NCBI RefSeq assembly: GCF_000185725.2
Contig: NZ_KI391954.1
Coordinates: 124,001-188,000 of the forward strand
DNA length: 64,000 nt
Source: Segniliparus rugosus ATCC BAA-974
GTDB lineage: Bacteria; Actinomycetota; Actinomycetes; Mycobacteriales; Mycobacteriaceae
Direction of reading: 5' to 3'
The notes beneath the pieces are model-generated. The model was not told where the DNA came from and did not search any database. It saw nothing but the letters and a program-made list of their open reading frames with translations. The translations under genes were made by a program, and so were the position numbers. This document shows, in pieces, positions 1-9,100 of this stretch (position 1 is the first letter of the stretch; every line of letters begins with the position of its first letter).

Positions 1-441
1 CTCGCGCGAGGAGTAGCTGTAGGGACCGGCGATCTTCGCCATGCCCCGCGCGCGGGCCCAGGTTTCCGCCCGGTCCAGGAGGGCGGCGGCGACGGCGTGC
101 TCCGGCGTGCTCTCGAAGAACCCGAAGAAGCCGTAGTCGCCGTAGCGGCGGACGTATTCGGCGTCGATGCTCGCGGAGATCCGGCCCACCGGCTCGTCCC
201 CCCGGTACGCGAGGAAGTGCGCGATCTGCGCCTCGCGGTGCAGCGGGTTCTTGCGCGGGTCCATCTTCCGGCGCATCGTCTGCCGCAGGCCGGGGCGCGA
301 GCGCGGGTCGCCCTTGTGGAGCCGGTAGGGCAGGGCGACGAAGTCGCGGAGCTCGCGGGCGGAGGCGGCTTCCCGCACGTCGAGCGCGGGGCCGCGCCCC
401 TTGGGGGCGGATTCGCGGGAAAGCGTGTCGATCAGGCTCAT
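1..441 (-). CDS. GNAT-like acyltransferase family protein, partial at window edge
   Basis: Only the first 147 residues are visible; the gene runs off the left edge. ATG at 441 overlaps the stop of the upstream membrane-protein gene (ATGA), so the two are probably translationally coupled. The visible part carries blocks I associate with a bacterial acyl-CoA N-acyltransferase-like family: NPLHREAQ near residue 70, GRISASID near 92, GFFGFFE near 107 and the start of a GPYSYSSRE loop at the edge. No substrate is established for this family. Being second in an operon behind a Zur-like box suggests a zinc-responsive role, which is inference. The catalytic C-terminal half cannot be assessed. Confidence 0.6.
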   Translation of the reverse strand, partial: MSLIDTLSRESAPKGRGPALDVREAASARELRDFVALPYRLHKGDPRSRPGLRQTMRRKMDPRKNPLHREAQIAHFLAYRGDEPVGRISASIDAEYVRRYGDYGFFGFFESTPEHAVAAALLDRAETWARARGMAKIAGPYSYSSRE

Positions 442-1520
442 GCGGCTTTGCGGGCGATGCCGAGGTCGTGGGCGAGTTCGGGGTTTCCCTTGCTCTTCCA
501 CAGCGCGCCGTCCATGTAGAAGTGGTGCAGCACGAACATGAGCGGAATGGCGAAGATGATCGTGTCCAACTGGCCGGCGAGGATCCCGAGCCCGGCGAGG
601 AAGGCGATGTACAGGGGCAGCGCCTTGCGCTGGGAGAGCCGGGCAAGCAGCAATCCGCGCTCTTTCGGGGCAGGGCTCGCGAAGCGGGTGTTGTTCCGGG
701 TCCAGTTGATCAGGTGGTATTGGAGGCTGTGCGTGGTCGTCGCGATGAGGATCAGCGCGAACAGGTCGGAGACCAGCAGGTACGAGAGGTTGTAGGAGAC
801 GACCGCGACCGCGAACGTGGCCAAAGCCATGGGAGGCAGCGCCTTCTGGCCCTTGCGGCGCAGGCCGAGCTGCTCGGCGGCGGCGACGGCGAGCAGGACC
901 GCGGCGACGAGGTATCCGGCGGCGACCACCGGCGTCGGCAGAGGAGGGAAGGGGATCGTCAGCCCCGAGAAGGGCAGCCGGTTGCCGAAGAAGGTGTACT
1001 CGGAGAACTGCAGGCCGTGGCTCGCCCGATAGACCACCGGCGCGAGGCAGCAGGCGTACAGCGCGTACTTGACCTTGTCGCGGGGCCCTTTGTACCCGTT
1101 TTTCGCGGCGTAGATGTTGATGATCCCGAAGTGCTGCTTGAGCACGTGGAAAACCTGCCAGTACGCCCAGACGGCGACGAGCGGCAGCAGATGCCCGCTG
1201 AACCACAGCGCGGAGACGAGCGCCGCGACGACGGCGAAGCTCACCAGGTAATGCCGCCGATAGCGGGCGCGCTCGCGCGGGTCCAGCCACACCCGCGTCG
1301 TGGTGGTGAGGACGTGGGGGAGGTCGGAGAGCACGCTGAACCCGACCGCCGCGAACAAGAAGACCTCGCGGTGGCTGGCCGAGGCCGCGGCGAGCACGGC
1401 GGAGAGCAGCGCGCCGAGCCCGAAGACGAAGAGGATGTCGACCTTGCTGTTCACGAACCATCCTGGCTGGTTGCCAGTGGTCGTGGCGCGTTCTCCTTGC
1501 AGTGCGTCGTGGACGGTCAC
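438..1520 (-). CDS. Polytopic membrane protein with conserved histidine motifs
   Basis: A 360-residue integral membrane protein with about eight to nine hydrophobic segments, the first at residues 28-47. Histidines sit in ordered clusters at membrane edges: LPHVLTTTTR near 87, YWQVFHVLKQHFG near 140, TTHSLQYHLINW near 260 and LHHFYMDGALWK near 335. Such clusters resemble membrane-bound di-iron or metal enzymes, but the spacing does not match a desaturase I can name. It is the first gene of a two-gene operon with the acyltransferase-like gene (ATGA overlap at 438-441). A Zur/Fur-like palindrome lies 54-68 nt upstream of ATG 1520. Function unknown; metal dependence is inference. Confidence 0.75.
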   Translation of the reverse strand: MTVHDALQGERATTTGNQPGWFVNSKVDILFVFGLGALLSAVLAAASASHREVFLFAAVGFSVLSDLPHVLTTTTRVWLDPRERARYRRHYLVSFAVVAALVSALWFSGHLLPLVAVWAYWQVFHVLKQHFGIINIYAAKNGYKGPRDKVKYALYACCLAPVVYRASHGLQFSEYTFFGNRLPFSGLTIPFPPLPTPVVAAGYLVAAVLLAVAAAEQLGLRRKGQKALPPMALATFAVAVVSYNLSYLLVSDLFALILIATTTHSLQYHLINWTRNNTRFASPAPKERGLLLARLSQRKALPLYIAFLAGLGILAGQLDTIIFAIPLMFVLHHFYMDGALWKSKGNPELAHDLGIARKAA

Positions 1521-1573
1521 GGCATGCCTCCTGTGCTTCTTCGCGCTGGCTTGGGTGATTCACAGCCTATAGT

Positions 1574-1588
1574 AAATGAAAATCATTT
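1574..1588. promoter_or_regulatory. Zur/Fur-like operator
   Basis: A perfect inverted repeat AAATGA-AAA-TCATTT in an otherwise GC-rich region. Extended to the right it reads TGAAAATCATTTGCA, which differs by one base from the TGAAAATCATTTTCA core I recall for actinobacterial Zur. It lies just upstream of the minus-strand membrane-protein gene (ATG 1520). Zinc-responsive repression is inferred, not shown. Confidence 0.5.
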
Positions 1589-1659
1589 GCAATAAATTTG
1601 GCCGAGAAACCCGAAGGGGAGGCGCGTCCTCGTCGCGGAGGCGGGCGCTCATCAAGCTC

Positions 1660-1704
1660 ATGGCGATGGCGATGGCGATGGCGATGGCGATGGCGATGGC
1701 GATG
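1660..1704 (+). repeat. ATGGCG hexanucleotide microsatellite, seven units
   Basis: Seven uninterrupted copies of ATGGCG followed by a partial ATG, in the divergent spacer between the membrane-protein gene and the MpaB-type gene. No recognisable gene reads through it, although overlapping frames give Arg-Trp or Arg-His runs that are shadows. The 6-nt unit could change copy number by slippage and so alter spacer length. Confidence 0.85.
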
Positions 1705-1856
1705 CGGGGCGGCGGCTAGCCCACGCCCTTGTCTCCCGGCGGCAGGCTGCGGCGACCGCTTCGACCTCGCGCGGGGTCCGCGCGCCCCAGCCGCGCAGCA
1801 TGGCGCGGCCCGCGCAAGCCGCTCGCGCCGGGGCGGCGGCTCCGTGTTGCGCAATC

Positions 1857-1932
1857 GTGGAAATTCCACAAAAGTGGGACAAGTCATGGATTTCGATCAC
1901 TCAATGTGAGGTAACTCGGTTATACTCACCAC
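1857..1932 (+). promoter_or_regulatory. Promoter region of the MpaB-type gene, probably leaderless
   Basis: A 13-nt palindrome GTGGAA-A-TTCCAC lies at 1857-1869. A good -10 hexamer TATACT is at 1921-1926, which places a predicted transcription start at about 1933, the A of the ATG, so the mRNA may be leaderless. There is no Shine-Dalgarno sequence before the ATG. No clear -35 is seen. Confidence 0.4.
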
Positions 1933-2847
1933 ATGTCCCGTTATGCGATCCGCGATCACATCTCGACCCTCGACCCCGAGTCGGACTACGAAGAAATAGC
2001 CAGGCTCCTCGTCGCGCACGAGTTCCCGTGGGACACGGTCCAGTCGTTGAGCTTCGCCCTCTTCCGCACGTACGCGGTGCCCTCGATCGGCGACCTGCTC
2101 TACGACACCACCGAACTGATCACCCGGACGCAGAAACGCTACGACGACACGGTGCTGATCTTGGACGCCGCCGTCGAGCACGGCATGGCCTCGGCCGAAG
2201 GACGCGCGGCGATCCGGCGGATGAACCAGATGCACGGGGCGTACGACATCAGCAACGGAGACTTCCTGTACGTGCTGTCCACATTCGTGGTGATGCCGGT
2301 GCGGTGGATCAACGAGTACGGCTGGCGGCGGCTGACCGACGTGGAGACCGCAGGGATCACGAACTACTACCGGGAGCTGGGCAAGCGCATGAACATCAAA
2401 GACATCCCGCAGACCTACGCGGCGTTCTCCGACTTCCTCGACGCCTACGAGGCGGAGCACTTCGCCTACACCAACAAGACCCGCGCGGTCGCGGAAGCCA
2501 CGCTCCGGCTGCTCGCCGAGCTGCCGCCCAACAAATACGCGCCGAGGGCGCTGGTGCGCTGGTTCTCCTTCGGGCTGATGGACGACCCGCTGGTCGACGC
2601 GTTCCGCTACGAACGGCCGAGCCGGCTCGCGCGGCGGATCGCGACCGGGGCGCTGCGGCTGCGGGCGCGGATCGTCCGGCTGCTGCCCCCGCGCAAGAAG
2701 CCGTACTACTCCCGGCAGATGCCGTCGATCCAGAGCTATCCGTGCGGATACCGCGTCGAGGACCTCGGCACGTTCCCCGCTTGCCCGAGGCTCCGCGCGG
2801 GCGAGGGCTCCGAGCGGCCAGTCGCTGGCGAAGCCCGGAGCGCTTAG
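1933..2847 (+). CDS. MpaB/Lcp-type oxygenase family protein (DUF2236)
   Basis: 304 residues with the all-helical signature of the ER-bound oxygenase MpaB / latex-clearing-protein family: HEFPWDTVQSLSFALFRTYAVPS near residue 34, then LYDTTELITRTQKRYDDT, and a HGAYDISNGDFLYVL block near 108. Family members are thought to bind haem b and oxygenate lipids or isoprenoids, and many mycobacteria encode several paralogues. The C-terminal 40 residues are low in recognisable structure. It stands alone, with its own predicted leaderless promoter, between the zinc-box operon and the secreted hydrolase. Substrate unknown. Confidence 0.8.
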   Translation: MSRYAIRDHISTLDPESDYEEIARLLVAHEFPWDTVQSLSFALFRTYAVPSIGDLLYDTTELITRTQKRYDDTVLILDAAVEHGMASAEGRAAIRRMNQMHGAYDISNGDFLYVLSTFVVMPVRWINEYGWRRLTDVETAGITNYYRELGKRMNIKDIPQTYAAFSDFLDAYEAEHFAYTNKTRAVAEATLRLLAELPPNKYAPRALVRWFSFGLMDDPLVDAFRYERPSRLARRIATGALRLRARIVRLLPPRKKPYYSRQMPSIQSYPCGYRVEDLGTFPACPRLRAGEGSERPVAGEARSA

Positions 2848-2870
2848 CGCGACCCCGCCGACAGAGCGCT

Positions 2871-2884
2871 CTGTCCGTTCTGCT
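2871..2884. promoter_or_regulatory. 14-bp perfect palindrome
   Basis: ACAGAGCGCTCTGT, a perfect palindrome 24 nt downstream of the MpaB-type stop and about 200 nt upstream of the SGNH hydrolase. It has no loop and no T-run, so an operator is as likely as a terminator. No regulator is adjacent. Confidence 0.3.
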
Positions 2885-3077
2885 GTGTTGCCGTTCTCGC
2901 CGGACTGAGGTCGGAGCGGTCGCAACCGGGAGGCTCCACCCGCGCGGGAGCGACGCTCGCGCCTGCGCGGGCGATGCTCTTCGGTCCCGGGTCCTTGTCG
3001 CCTGCCCTGTGAGAATTCCCTGAGTTTGCTGCCAGCACGGGGATACGCGGCTCGTGAGGGGATACTATGTGCCTGCT

Positions 3078-4289
3078 ATGAACCAACCTGTTGTTACAAG
3101 GGCGCTCCTCGCCATGGCCTTGGTTGGCCTCTCTTGCGGCGCGCTGGCCAAGGCGGATCCGACCGACCCCACCCCGGCCCCACCTGCCCCGGTCACCATT
3201 CTGCCGCCTGCTCCGCCCTCCGCGCCCCCTGCGGCTGAGGCTCCAGCGACTCCCGCGACCCCGGCTCCTCCCGCCCCGGACGGCGCGGCCCCCGCGACCC
3301 CGCCCCCGGCTCCTCCTGCGGCTGAGGCTCCAGCGACCCCGGCTCCTCCCGCTCCGGACGGCGCGGCTCCCGCGACCCCGCCCCCGGCTCCTCCTGCGGC
3401 TGAGGCTCCAGCGGCTCCCGCGACCCCGGCTCCTCCCGCCCCGGACGGCGCGGCCCCCGCGACCCCGGCCCCGGCGACCCCCGCTCCGGACGGCGCGGCC
3501 CCGCCCGCTCCGGCGCAGGTGCACAAGTACGTCGCGTTCGGCGACTCCTACGCCTCGGCCCCGTTCCAGGATCCCGTGGACGACCCATCGGAATGGTGCC
3601 GCCGCTCGTTCAGCAACTACCCGTCGAAGGTCGCGGAAGCCTACGGCCTCGAGCGCGGCACCGCGTTCCTGGACCTCAGCTGCAGCGGCGGCACGACGTA
3701 CGGGCTGACCTCCGTCGTGCCCGGCGGCCTCGGCTGGGGCGGGCAGCCGACCGCTTTGATCGACTCGATCACCCCGGACACGGACTTGGTGACGATCACG
3801 ATGGGCATGTCCAACGACACGCTCTCGGCGGTGCTCTTCCGCGGCTGCGGCGGCGGGAACTGCCAGGCCAAGGTCGAAGGCACCCAGCAGCTGGCGGACA
3901 TGAACGAGTTCATGCAGCGGGTCACGGACACGACCGCCGAGGCCGCGAAGCAAATCCACCAGATCGCGCCGAACGCGAAGGTTCTGTTCGTCGGCTACCT
4001 GCGCTCAGGGGCGGGCTGGTGCGAGGCGTGGGGCGCGTACAACGCCGACGACGCCGCGTACATCGACGCCCTGCAGGCCCGGACCAATGAGGCGCTGAAG
4101 GCCGCCGCGGCGCAGAGCGGGTCGCAGTACGTGGACGTGAACACGCACGGCGACCACGGAGTCTGCTCCGAGGAGCCGTGGGTGCGCGGCGACGGATCCC
4201 ACTCGGGCGCGCCTATGGCCCTGCACCCCACCCCGGAGGGCCACGCGGCCGTCGCCCGCGACGTGTTGAACGCGCTCGGCCATCCGTGA
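3078..4289 (+). CDS. Secreted SGNH/GDSL hydrolase with Pro/Ala-rich repeat stalk
   Basis: ATG 3078 gives about 403 residues: a signal peptide (roughly 1-25, ending near ALAKA), then a Pro/Ala-rich low-complexity stalk to about residue 150, then an SGNH esterase/lipase domain. Seen in the domain: catalytic block FGDSYASAP, an oxyanion-like GMSNDTL, and the C-terminal HPTPEGH with the catalytic histidine. Paired cysteines suit an exported enzyme. A GTG at 3054 could add eight residues, but 3078 puts the hydrophobic core in the proper place. Related mycobacterial secreted esterases act on lipids or cell-wall esters. The stalk probably spans the cell wall or is O-mannosylated, which is inference. 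Confidence 0.8.
   Translation: MNQPVVTRALLAMALVGLSCGALAKADPTDPTPAPPAPVTILPPAPPSAPPAAEAPATPATPAPPAPDGAAPATPPPAPPAAEAPATPAPPAPDGAAPATPPPAPPAAEAPAAPATPAPPAPDGAAPATPAPATPAPDGAAPPAPAQVHKYVAFGDSYASAPFQDPVDDPSEWCRRSFSNYPSKVAEAYGLERGTAFLDLSCSGGTTYGLTSVVPGGLGWGGQPTALIDSITPDTDLVTITMGMSNDTLSAVLFRGCGGGNCQAKVEGTQQLADMNEFMQRVTDTTAEAAKQIHQIAPNAKVLFVGYLRSGAGWCEAWGAYNADDAAYIDALQARTNEALKAAAAQSGSQYVDVNTHGDHGVCSEEPWVRGDGSHSGAPMALHPTPEGHAAVARDVLNALGHP
3234..3500 (+). repeat. Tandem Pro/Ala-coding repeats inside the SGNH hydrolase gene
   Basis: Near-identical units begin at 3234, 3321 and 3399 with GCTGAGGCTCCAGCG, giving periods of 87 and 78 bp (29 and 26 codons). Each encodes AEAPATPATPAPPAPDGAA-like sequence. 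The differing unit lengths are multiples of three, so copy-number changes keep the reading frame. Confidence 0.85.
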
Positions 4290-4417
4290 CCGAGGCGGAC
4301 GTGCGGTTCCCGGTCGGCGCGGCGTTGGGCCGACGACGGGATCGCGTTTTCGCCTCGCCGCTCGCGAGCCCGCCAGCCGGAGGGGCCGCCTGCCGCCATC
4401 ACGAGGGCTGAGCCCCG

Positions 4418-4448
4418 GCTGAGCCGCCTGCCGTCAGGGCGGCTCAGC
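4418..4448. terminator. Bidirectional hairpin between convergent genes
   Basis: A perfect 11-bp stem GCTGAGCCGCC / GGCGGCTCAGC (4418-4428 and 4438-4448) with a 9-nt loop. It lies between the convergent SGNH hydrolase and cyclase genes and covers the stop codon of the latter. There is no strong T-run on either strand, as is usual in actinobacteria. Confidence 0.6.
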
Positions 4449-5358
4449 GGGTTTCGACGGTGGCGAAAGCGCGGACCGGGAAGGTGCCGAACCCCTCGAC
4501 GCGCGGCGGGACCGCCGTGAACGTCGCGCCGTGCGGGGGAAGCTGGCCCAGCCCGGTGAGGTGTTCGACGATGGGGATCCCCGCCGCGAGCAAGACGGAG
4601 TGCGCCGGTCGTGCCTTGCCCTGGTCGATGGCGTCGATATTGACGGAGTCGATACCGACGAGGGCCGCTTTGCGCTCGGCGAGCCAGCGGGCCGCCCGTT
4701 CCGTCAGGTACGGGGCTTGGACGGCGTAGGCGGGAGTCCCCCAATGCCGGTCGCCGCCAGTGTGCAGCAGCACGGCACGGCCCTCGACTTCGAGCGCGGC
4801 GAGATGGCCGACGTCGACGGCTCGCGCGCCGTCGCCTTCGGCGCGGACCACGACTGCGGGCAAGTCCACGAGCCGGTCCAGGGAGAGGGAGCTGAGGTCG
4901 GGGCCGTCGTGGTACCGGTGGAAAGGGCTGTCGAGATAGGTGCCCGTGTTGCCGACCATCGTGATCTGGTCGATCTGGAACTCGACGCCCTCCGCGTAGA
5001 GGCCTCGGGAGGCCGCGCGGGTGAGGTGCGCGGCGATTTGCGGCGCGGGCAGGCCGGGGTAGGTCGTCTCGCCGTGCCGGATGACGTGGTTGAGGTCCAC
5101 CCTGCGCGATCTGACGGCGGGGGCGGCAAGGCCGCTTGGTCCGCCCCGCGTGCCTTTATGCGGCTCCTCGATGATCGAGAGCCGCCCGAACTCGACCTCT
5201 TCGGTCATCAAGAGGCCGAGCGAGGCGACGAAGAGCGCGGCCACTTCGTCTTCGGTCGCGCCGGGGGAGGGGACGTCGAGGCGAAAGCCTTCGACGCTCA
5301 GGCTGCCGCCGTTCGAGAAAGTCGCCTTCGCGTCGAACACCGCCCTGTATTGCGCCAT
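4444..5358 (-). CDS. Cyclase family protein (kynurenine formamidase-like)
   Basis: About 304 residues from ATG 5358; an ATG at 5379 would add seven. Residues 1-85 form an N-terminal extension, and from about 95 the protein is a metal-dependent cyclase/formamidase domain: DLNHVIRHGETTYPG, then VGNTGTYLDSPFHRYHDG, where the family normally has a G-T-H-x-D-x-x-x-H metal site. Here the first histidine of that motif is Tyr, while Asp and the later His remain, so metal binding may be altered. The family hydrolyses N-formylkynurenine or related cyclic amides, but most actinobacterial members are uncharacterised. It is monocistronic and convergent with the SGNH hydrolase. Confidence 0.7.
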   Translation of the reverse strand: MAQYRAVFDAKATFSNGGSLSVEGFRLDVPSPGATEDEVAALFVASLGLLMTEEVEFGRLSIIEEPHKGTRGGPSGLAAPAVRSRRVDLNHVIRHGETTYPGLPAPQIAAHLTRAASRGLYAEGVEFQIDQITMVGNTGTYLDSPFHRYHDGPDLSSLSLDRLVDLPAVVVRAEGDGARAVDVGHLAALEVEGRAVLLHTGGDRHWGTPAYAVQAPYLTERAARWLAERKAALVGIDSVNIDAIDQGKARPAHSVLLAAGIPIVEHLTGLGQLPPHGATFTAVPPRVEGFGTFPVRAFATVETR

Positions 5359-5847
5359 GGGATGAGAATGCCACAACATGGGCGGGCGAAATCGTCCGGG
5401 GCGGAGACAGGGGCTGGCCGAGTTGATTGATAATCGCGCAAAAGGCGCGCCATATGACTTTTCCGCTGTGCACTATTTCACAATAATCGGCATGAGAAAA
5501 ATACTCCGCGCCCGAGTTTGATCCGCCTCGTCGGCATTCTTCCGATATTCCTCCAGATCAGATGGTCGAGGAAGGCTCGAAGCAGGAGCAATCCATCAAA
5601 TCATCGGCTTATTCGGTAAGGCGATCCTTATCGTCCGTTTCGATTAGGCTCAGACTGTTCCCGCATGTAAGCCCGTTGAATCGTCTCGCTCCGCTCTTCG
5701 ATCCGAGGCGGTTTCCACGGAGTTCCGGGAATGTCCAGCGAGCTGATGCATTCATGGAAAACTGATGAATTCATGGCGCACGAGCTTCGTAAAGTCGAAG
5801 CGATTTCGGAAAATCGGAACACGACAAATCGATCAATGAGGTGCATT
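5359..5847. other. Long intergenic region upstream of the lipid/polyketide cluster
   Basis: About 470 nt of lower GC than the flanks, with no convincing gene. It is the likely promoter region for the rightward ACP-PKS operon and the leftward cyclase. The only structure I see is a short direct repeat ATTCATGG at 5750 and 5769. Possible in-frame starts upstream of the ACP (from 5731) lack a Shine-Dalgarno sequence. Confidence 0.5.
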
Positions 5848-6126
5848 ATGGATCTGCTGCCCGCCGCCGACGACATCGCGCTCGGCCTTGTGTACGAAGC
5901 GCTCGGCTCCGTCGCGACTTCAGAGCCCCCGGAGCTCTCCCCGGATTGGGAAATCGCCGATTTGGGGTACGACTCCGTGCAAATCCTCGAAGCGCTGACC
6001 CAGATCGAAGAGACCGTCGGCGTCTCGCTCTCGCAACAGAAGCTGATCGGCGTGCGGACGGTCGGAGACCTCGCCGACGTGGTCCGGGCCAGCCTCGCCG
6101 GAGCGTCGGAAACTCTGGTCGGTTAG
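5848..6126 (+). CDS. Free-standing acyl carrier protein
   Basis: 92 residues from ATG 5848, preceded by an ATGAGGTG stretch that fits a ribosome site; upstream in-frame ATGs are less likely. The ACP helix-II motif DLGYDSVQILEAL is near residue 38-50, with Ser as the predicted 4'-phosphopantetheine attachment point. It is the first gene of a five-function cluster, 21 nt before the KS-AT-ACP gene. With a fatty acyl-AMP ligase in the same operon, it is the natural acceptor of the activated fatty acid, or alternatively an amino-acyl or extender carrier. Role inferred from context. Confidence 0.85.
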   Translation: MDLLPAADDIALGLVYEALGSVATSEPPELSPDWEIADLGYDSVQILEALTQIEETVGVSLSQQKLIGVRTVGDLADVVRASLAGASETLVG

Positions 6127-6147
6127 GCGAGAAGGGAAGCGGAACGC

Positions 6148-9100
6148 ATGGACGGCGCGCAACCATCGGAACGGCTGGCACTGGTCGGCATGGCCTGCCA
6201 AGTCCCTGGAGCCCCCGACGTGAAGTCGTTTTGGCGCATGCTCTTGGCCGAGGAGACGGCTTTCGGCCAAATCCCGCCGCAGCGATGGGACCACGCCCTG
6301 TTCTTCGACCCGGACGGGAAGGCCCCGAACACCGCGTACACGGACGTCATGGCCGCGATGAGCGACATCGAGCGCTTCGACCCGCTCCGCTTCGGCATCT
6401 CGCCCCGCCAGGCGGAGGTGATGGACCCGCAGCACCGGCTTTTGCTCACGACGGTCCGCGAAGCCCTCGAAGACGCCGGCTTCGACGAGCGCAGCCTCGC
6501 GGGCCGTCCGGTCGGCGTGTACGTCGGGGTCTCCACCTCGGACTTCCGCGAGCTGATCACCGCGCCGCTGCGCGGGGTCCAGCTCGGCTCGGGCGCGTTC
6601 GGCGCGAAAGCCCAGGACGACCTTCGGGCGCTCACGTCGTCGGTGCCTCCCGCGCGGGCGTTCACTATGCCGGGCTTCCTTCTGAACATGGCCGCCGCGA
6701 CGATCAGCCGGAGCTTCAACCTGCGCGGGCCGTCCATGGCCGTCGACGCGGCCTGCGCCTCCTCGCTCGTCGCGCTGCACAACGCGGTGCTCGCGTTGCG
6801 CGCCGGGCAATGCGAGGTCGCCATCGTCGCGGGCGTGCATGTGAACCTCTTGCCGGATTCGCTCGTCCTGTTCTCGAAGATCGGCGCGGTGTCCAAATCC
6901 GGGGTGTGCGCCCCGTTCGACGAGAACGCCGACGGCTTCGTCCTCGGCGAGGGGGTCGGCGCGGTGGTGCTGACCAAGGAGGCGTTCCTCCCCGAGCAGG
7001 GCGAGGTGCACGCGTGGCTGCGCGGCGTTGGGTGCAACAACGACGGGGCGGGCGCCGGTCCGATGGAGCCGCAGGCCGCCGGGCAGCGCGCGGCCATCGA
7101 GTTCGCCCTCGCCGACTCGGGGGTGCGCGCGCAGGACGTGGACTACATCGAGGCGCACGGCACCGCGACGTCGGTGGGCGACGCGGCGGAGGTCGAGTCG
7201 CTGAGCGCGAGCCTGCCCCACCGGGGCGCGTTGGCGCGCTACCTGGGCAGCGCGAAGGCGAACGTCGGGCACGCCATGTCCGCAGCGGGAGTGATCGGGC
7301 TGATCAAGGCCGCGCTGGTGCTGCGCAATGGCGTCGTCCCGCCGCAGCCGAACGTGCGGGCCGAGCGGTCGGCGCTGCGGCTCGGCGAGCGAGGCTTCGC
7401 CATCGCGCGGCAAAGCGTGCCGCTGCCCGAGGTGGACCGTCCGCATGTGGCCGGAGTGAGCGCGTTCGGCTTCGGCGGCACGAACGTGCATGTGGTGCTG
7501 GAGGCCGCGCGCCCGGAGCAAACAGCCCGGCCGTGCACGAGCCGGGTCATTCCGGTCAGGGGGGCGAACGCGGGCGAGATCGAATTCCGCTGCAGGAGGT
7601 TGCTCGCGGACATCGACGCCAGCCCCGACCTCGACCTTGACCGGGTGGCGAACACGCTCGTGCGGCGGGAGGACCGGGGCGTGGAGCTTTTGATCGTCGC
7701 GGGCTCGACCATGGAGCTGCACGAGAGGCTGCGCGTCGCGCTCGCCCAATTCGATTCGGCAAACACAGCCGAACCGGCCAGCGCGGCCGGGCGGATCCCG
7801 GCGCAGATCTCCGAGGACGTCTGGTACCGCGCCGCCAAACCCGGCGCGCCGAAGCCGAAGCTCTGCTTCCTCTTCGCCGGGCAGGGCTCCCAGACCGTGC
7901 GAGAGCTGGCCGTGCTGCGCGCGCTCGAACCGGATGTGGACCAGGCGGTCCGCCGCCTCGCCGCCGCGTCCGAGAGCCCGGGGCTGCTGGACGTCATGTA
8001 CCCGGCGGAGCGGACGCCCGAGACGGCCCGCGCGCTCGCCTCGACCGACCGGTGCCAGCCCGCGCTGCTCGTCACCCAGCTCGCCATGGCGGGGCTGTTG
8101 GCCAGCGTCGGCGTCGTCCCCGACGTCGTGCTCGGGCACAGCGTCGGGGAGTTCGCGGCGGCGGTCGCGGCAGGGGTGCTCGCCCCGGAGGCCGCGGTCG
8201 CCTTCGCGGCCCGCCGAGGCGAGGCCATCGCCCAGGCGGACATACCTCCCGGAGGGATGATCGCGTGCCGCGCCGACGAGGCGACCGTGCGCTCGATCAT
8301 CGCGGACGTGCCCTCGGCGTGGGTCGCCAACCTCAACGCCCCGGACCAGACGGTGGTGTCCGGCTCCTCGGCGGGTTTGGCCGCCGCCGCCGAGAAACTC
8401 GCGGCAGCCGACGTCGCGGTGAAGGCCCTCGACGTCTCGCACGCCTTCCACAGCCCGCTCATCGAGGGAGCCAACGCCCAGATCGCGGCATGGGTGGAAA
8501 CCTTGCGCCTCGCCGACCCGAGGACGGCTTTCGTCTCCTGCATCGACGCGCGCCCGTACCGCGACGCCCAGGACGTCCGCGACGTCTGGCGCAGGCACGC
8601 GCTCGCTCCCGTCCGGTTCGCCGAGGCGCTCGACCGGGCTCGCGGCGGCGGACAGCCGGAGGACATGGTGTTCGTCCAGATCGGCTCCGGGCGCGCGCTG
8701 CTGCAATTGGCGCGGGCTGCGGGCGTGGAGCCGGACCGGCTCTTGGCGACCGGCGACACGGGGCCCGACCACGGCAGGGTCCTCAACCGCCTCCGGGCGC
8801 AACTGCGCTCGCTCGGCTTCCCTGTGAGCCTGGCGAGTTCGACGGATTCCAGCGGGGCGCTCCTCTCCGCCCCTCCGGCCCCGGCGAAGCCGCTTTGGCC
8901 GGTCAAACAGCGGCGCGGCGGGCCCGATGGCGCAACGCGCCGCCCCGCGCCCGCCGCGCAGGCGCCCTCCGCGGCGGCCATCCCCTTGTCAGCTCCCCAA
9001 CAGAAGGAAGGACCCCTCGTGCAAGAAATCGTCGCGCTGTGGCGCGAGCAGACAGCGTTGCTCGAGAAAATGCTGGGCGGCCAGGCGGCTTCCCCAGACC

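Noticed and set aside
1598-1909. ORFs across the hexanucleotide repeat encoding Arg-Trp or His-Arg runs
   Set aside because: Composition is dictated by the microsatellite, there is no ribosome site, and several frames are open at once.
5920-8802. 960-codon minus-strand ORF opposite the PKS
   Set aside because: A shadow of the high-GC coding strand; Arg/Ala/Gly-rich with no domain, while the plus strand has all KS and AT motifs.
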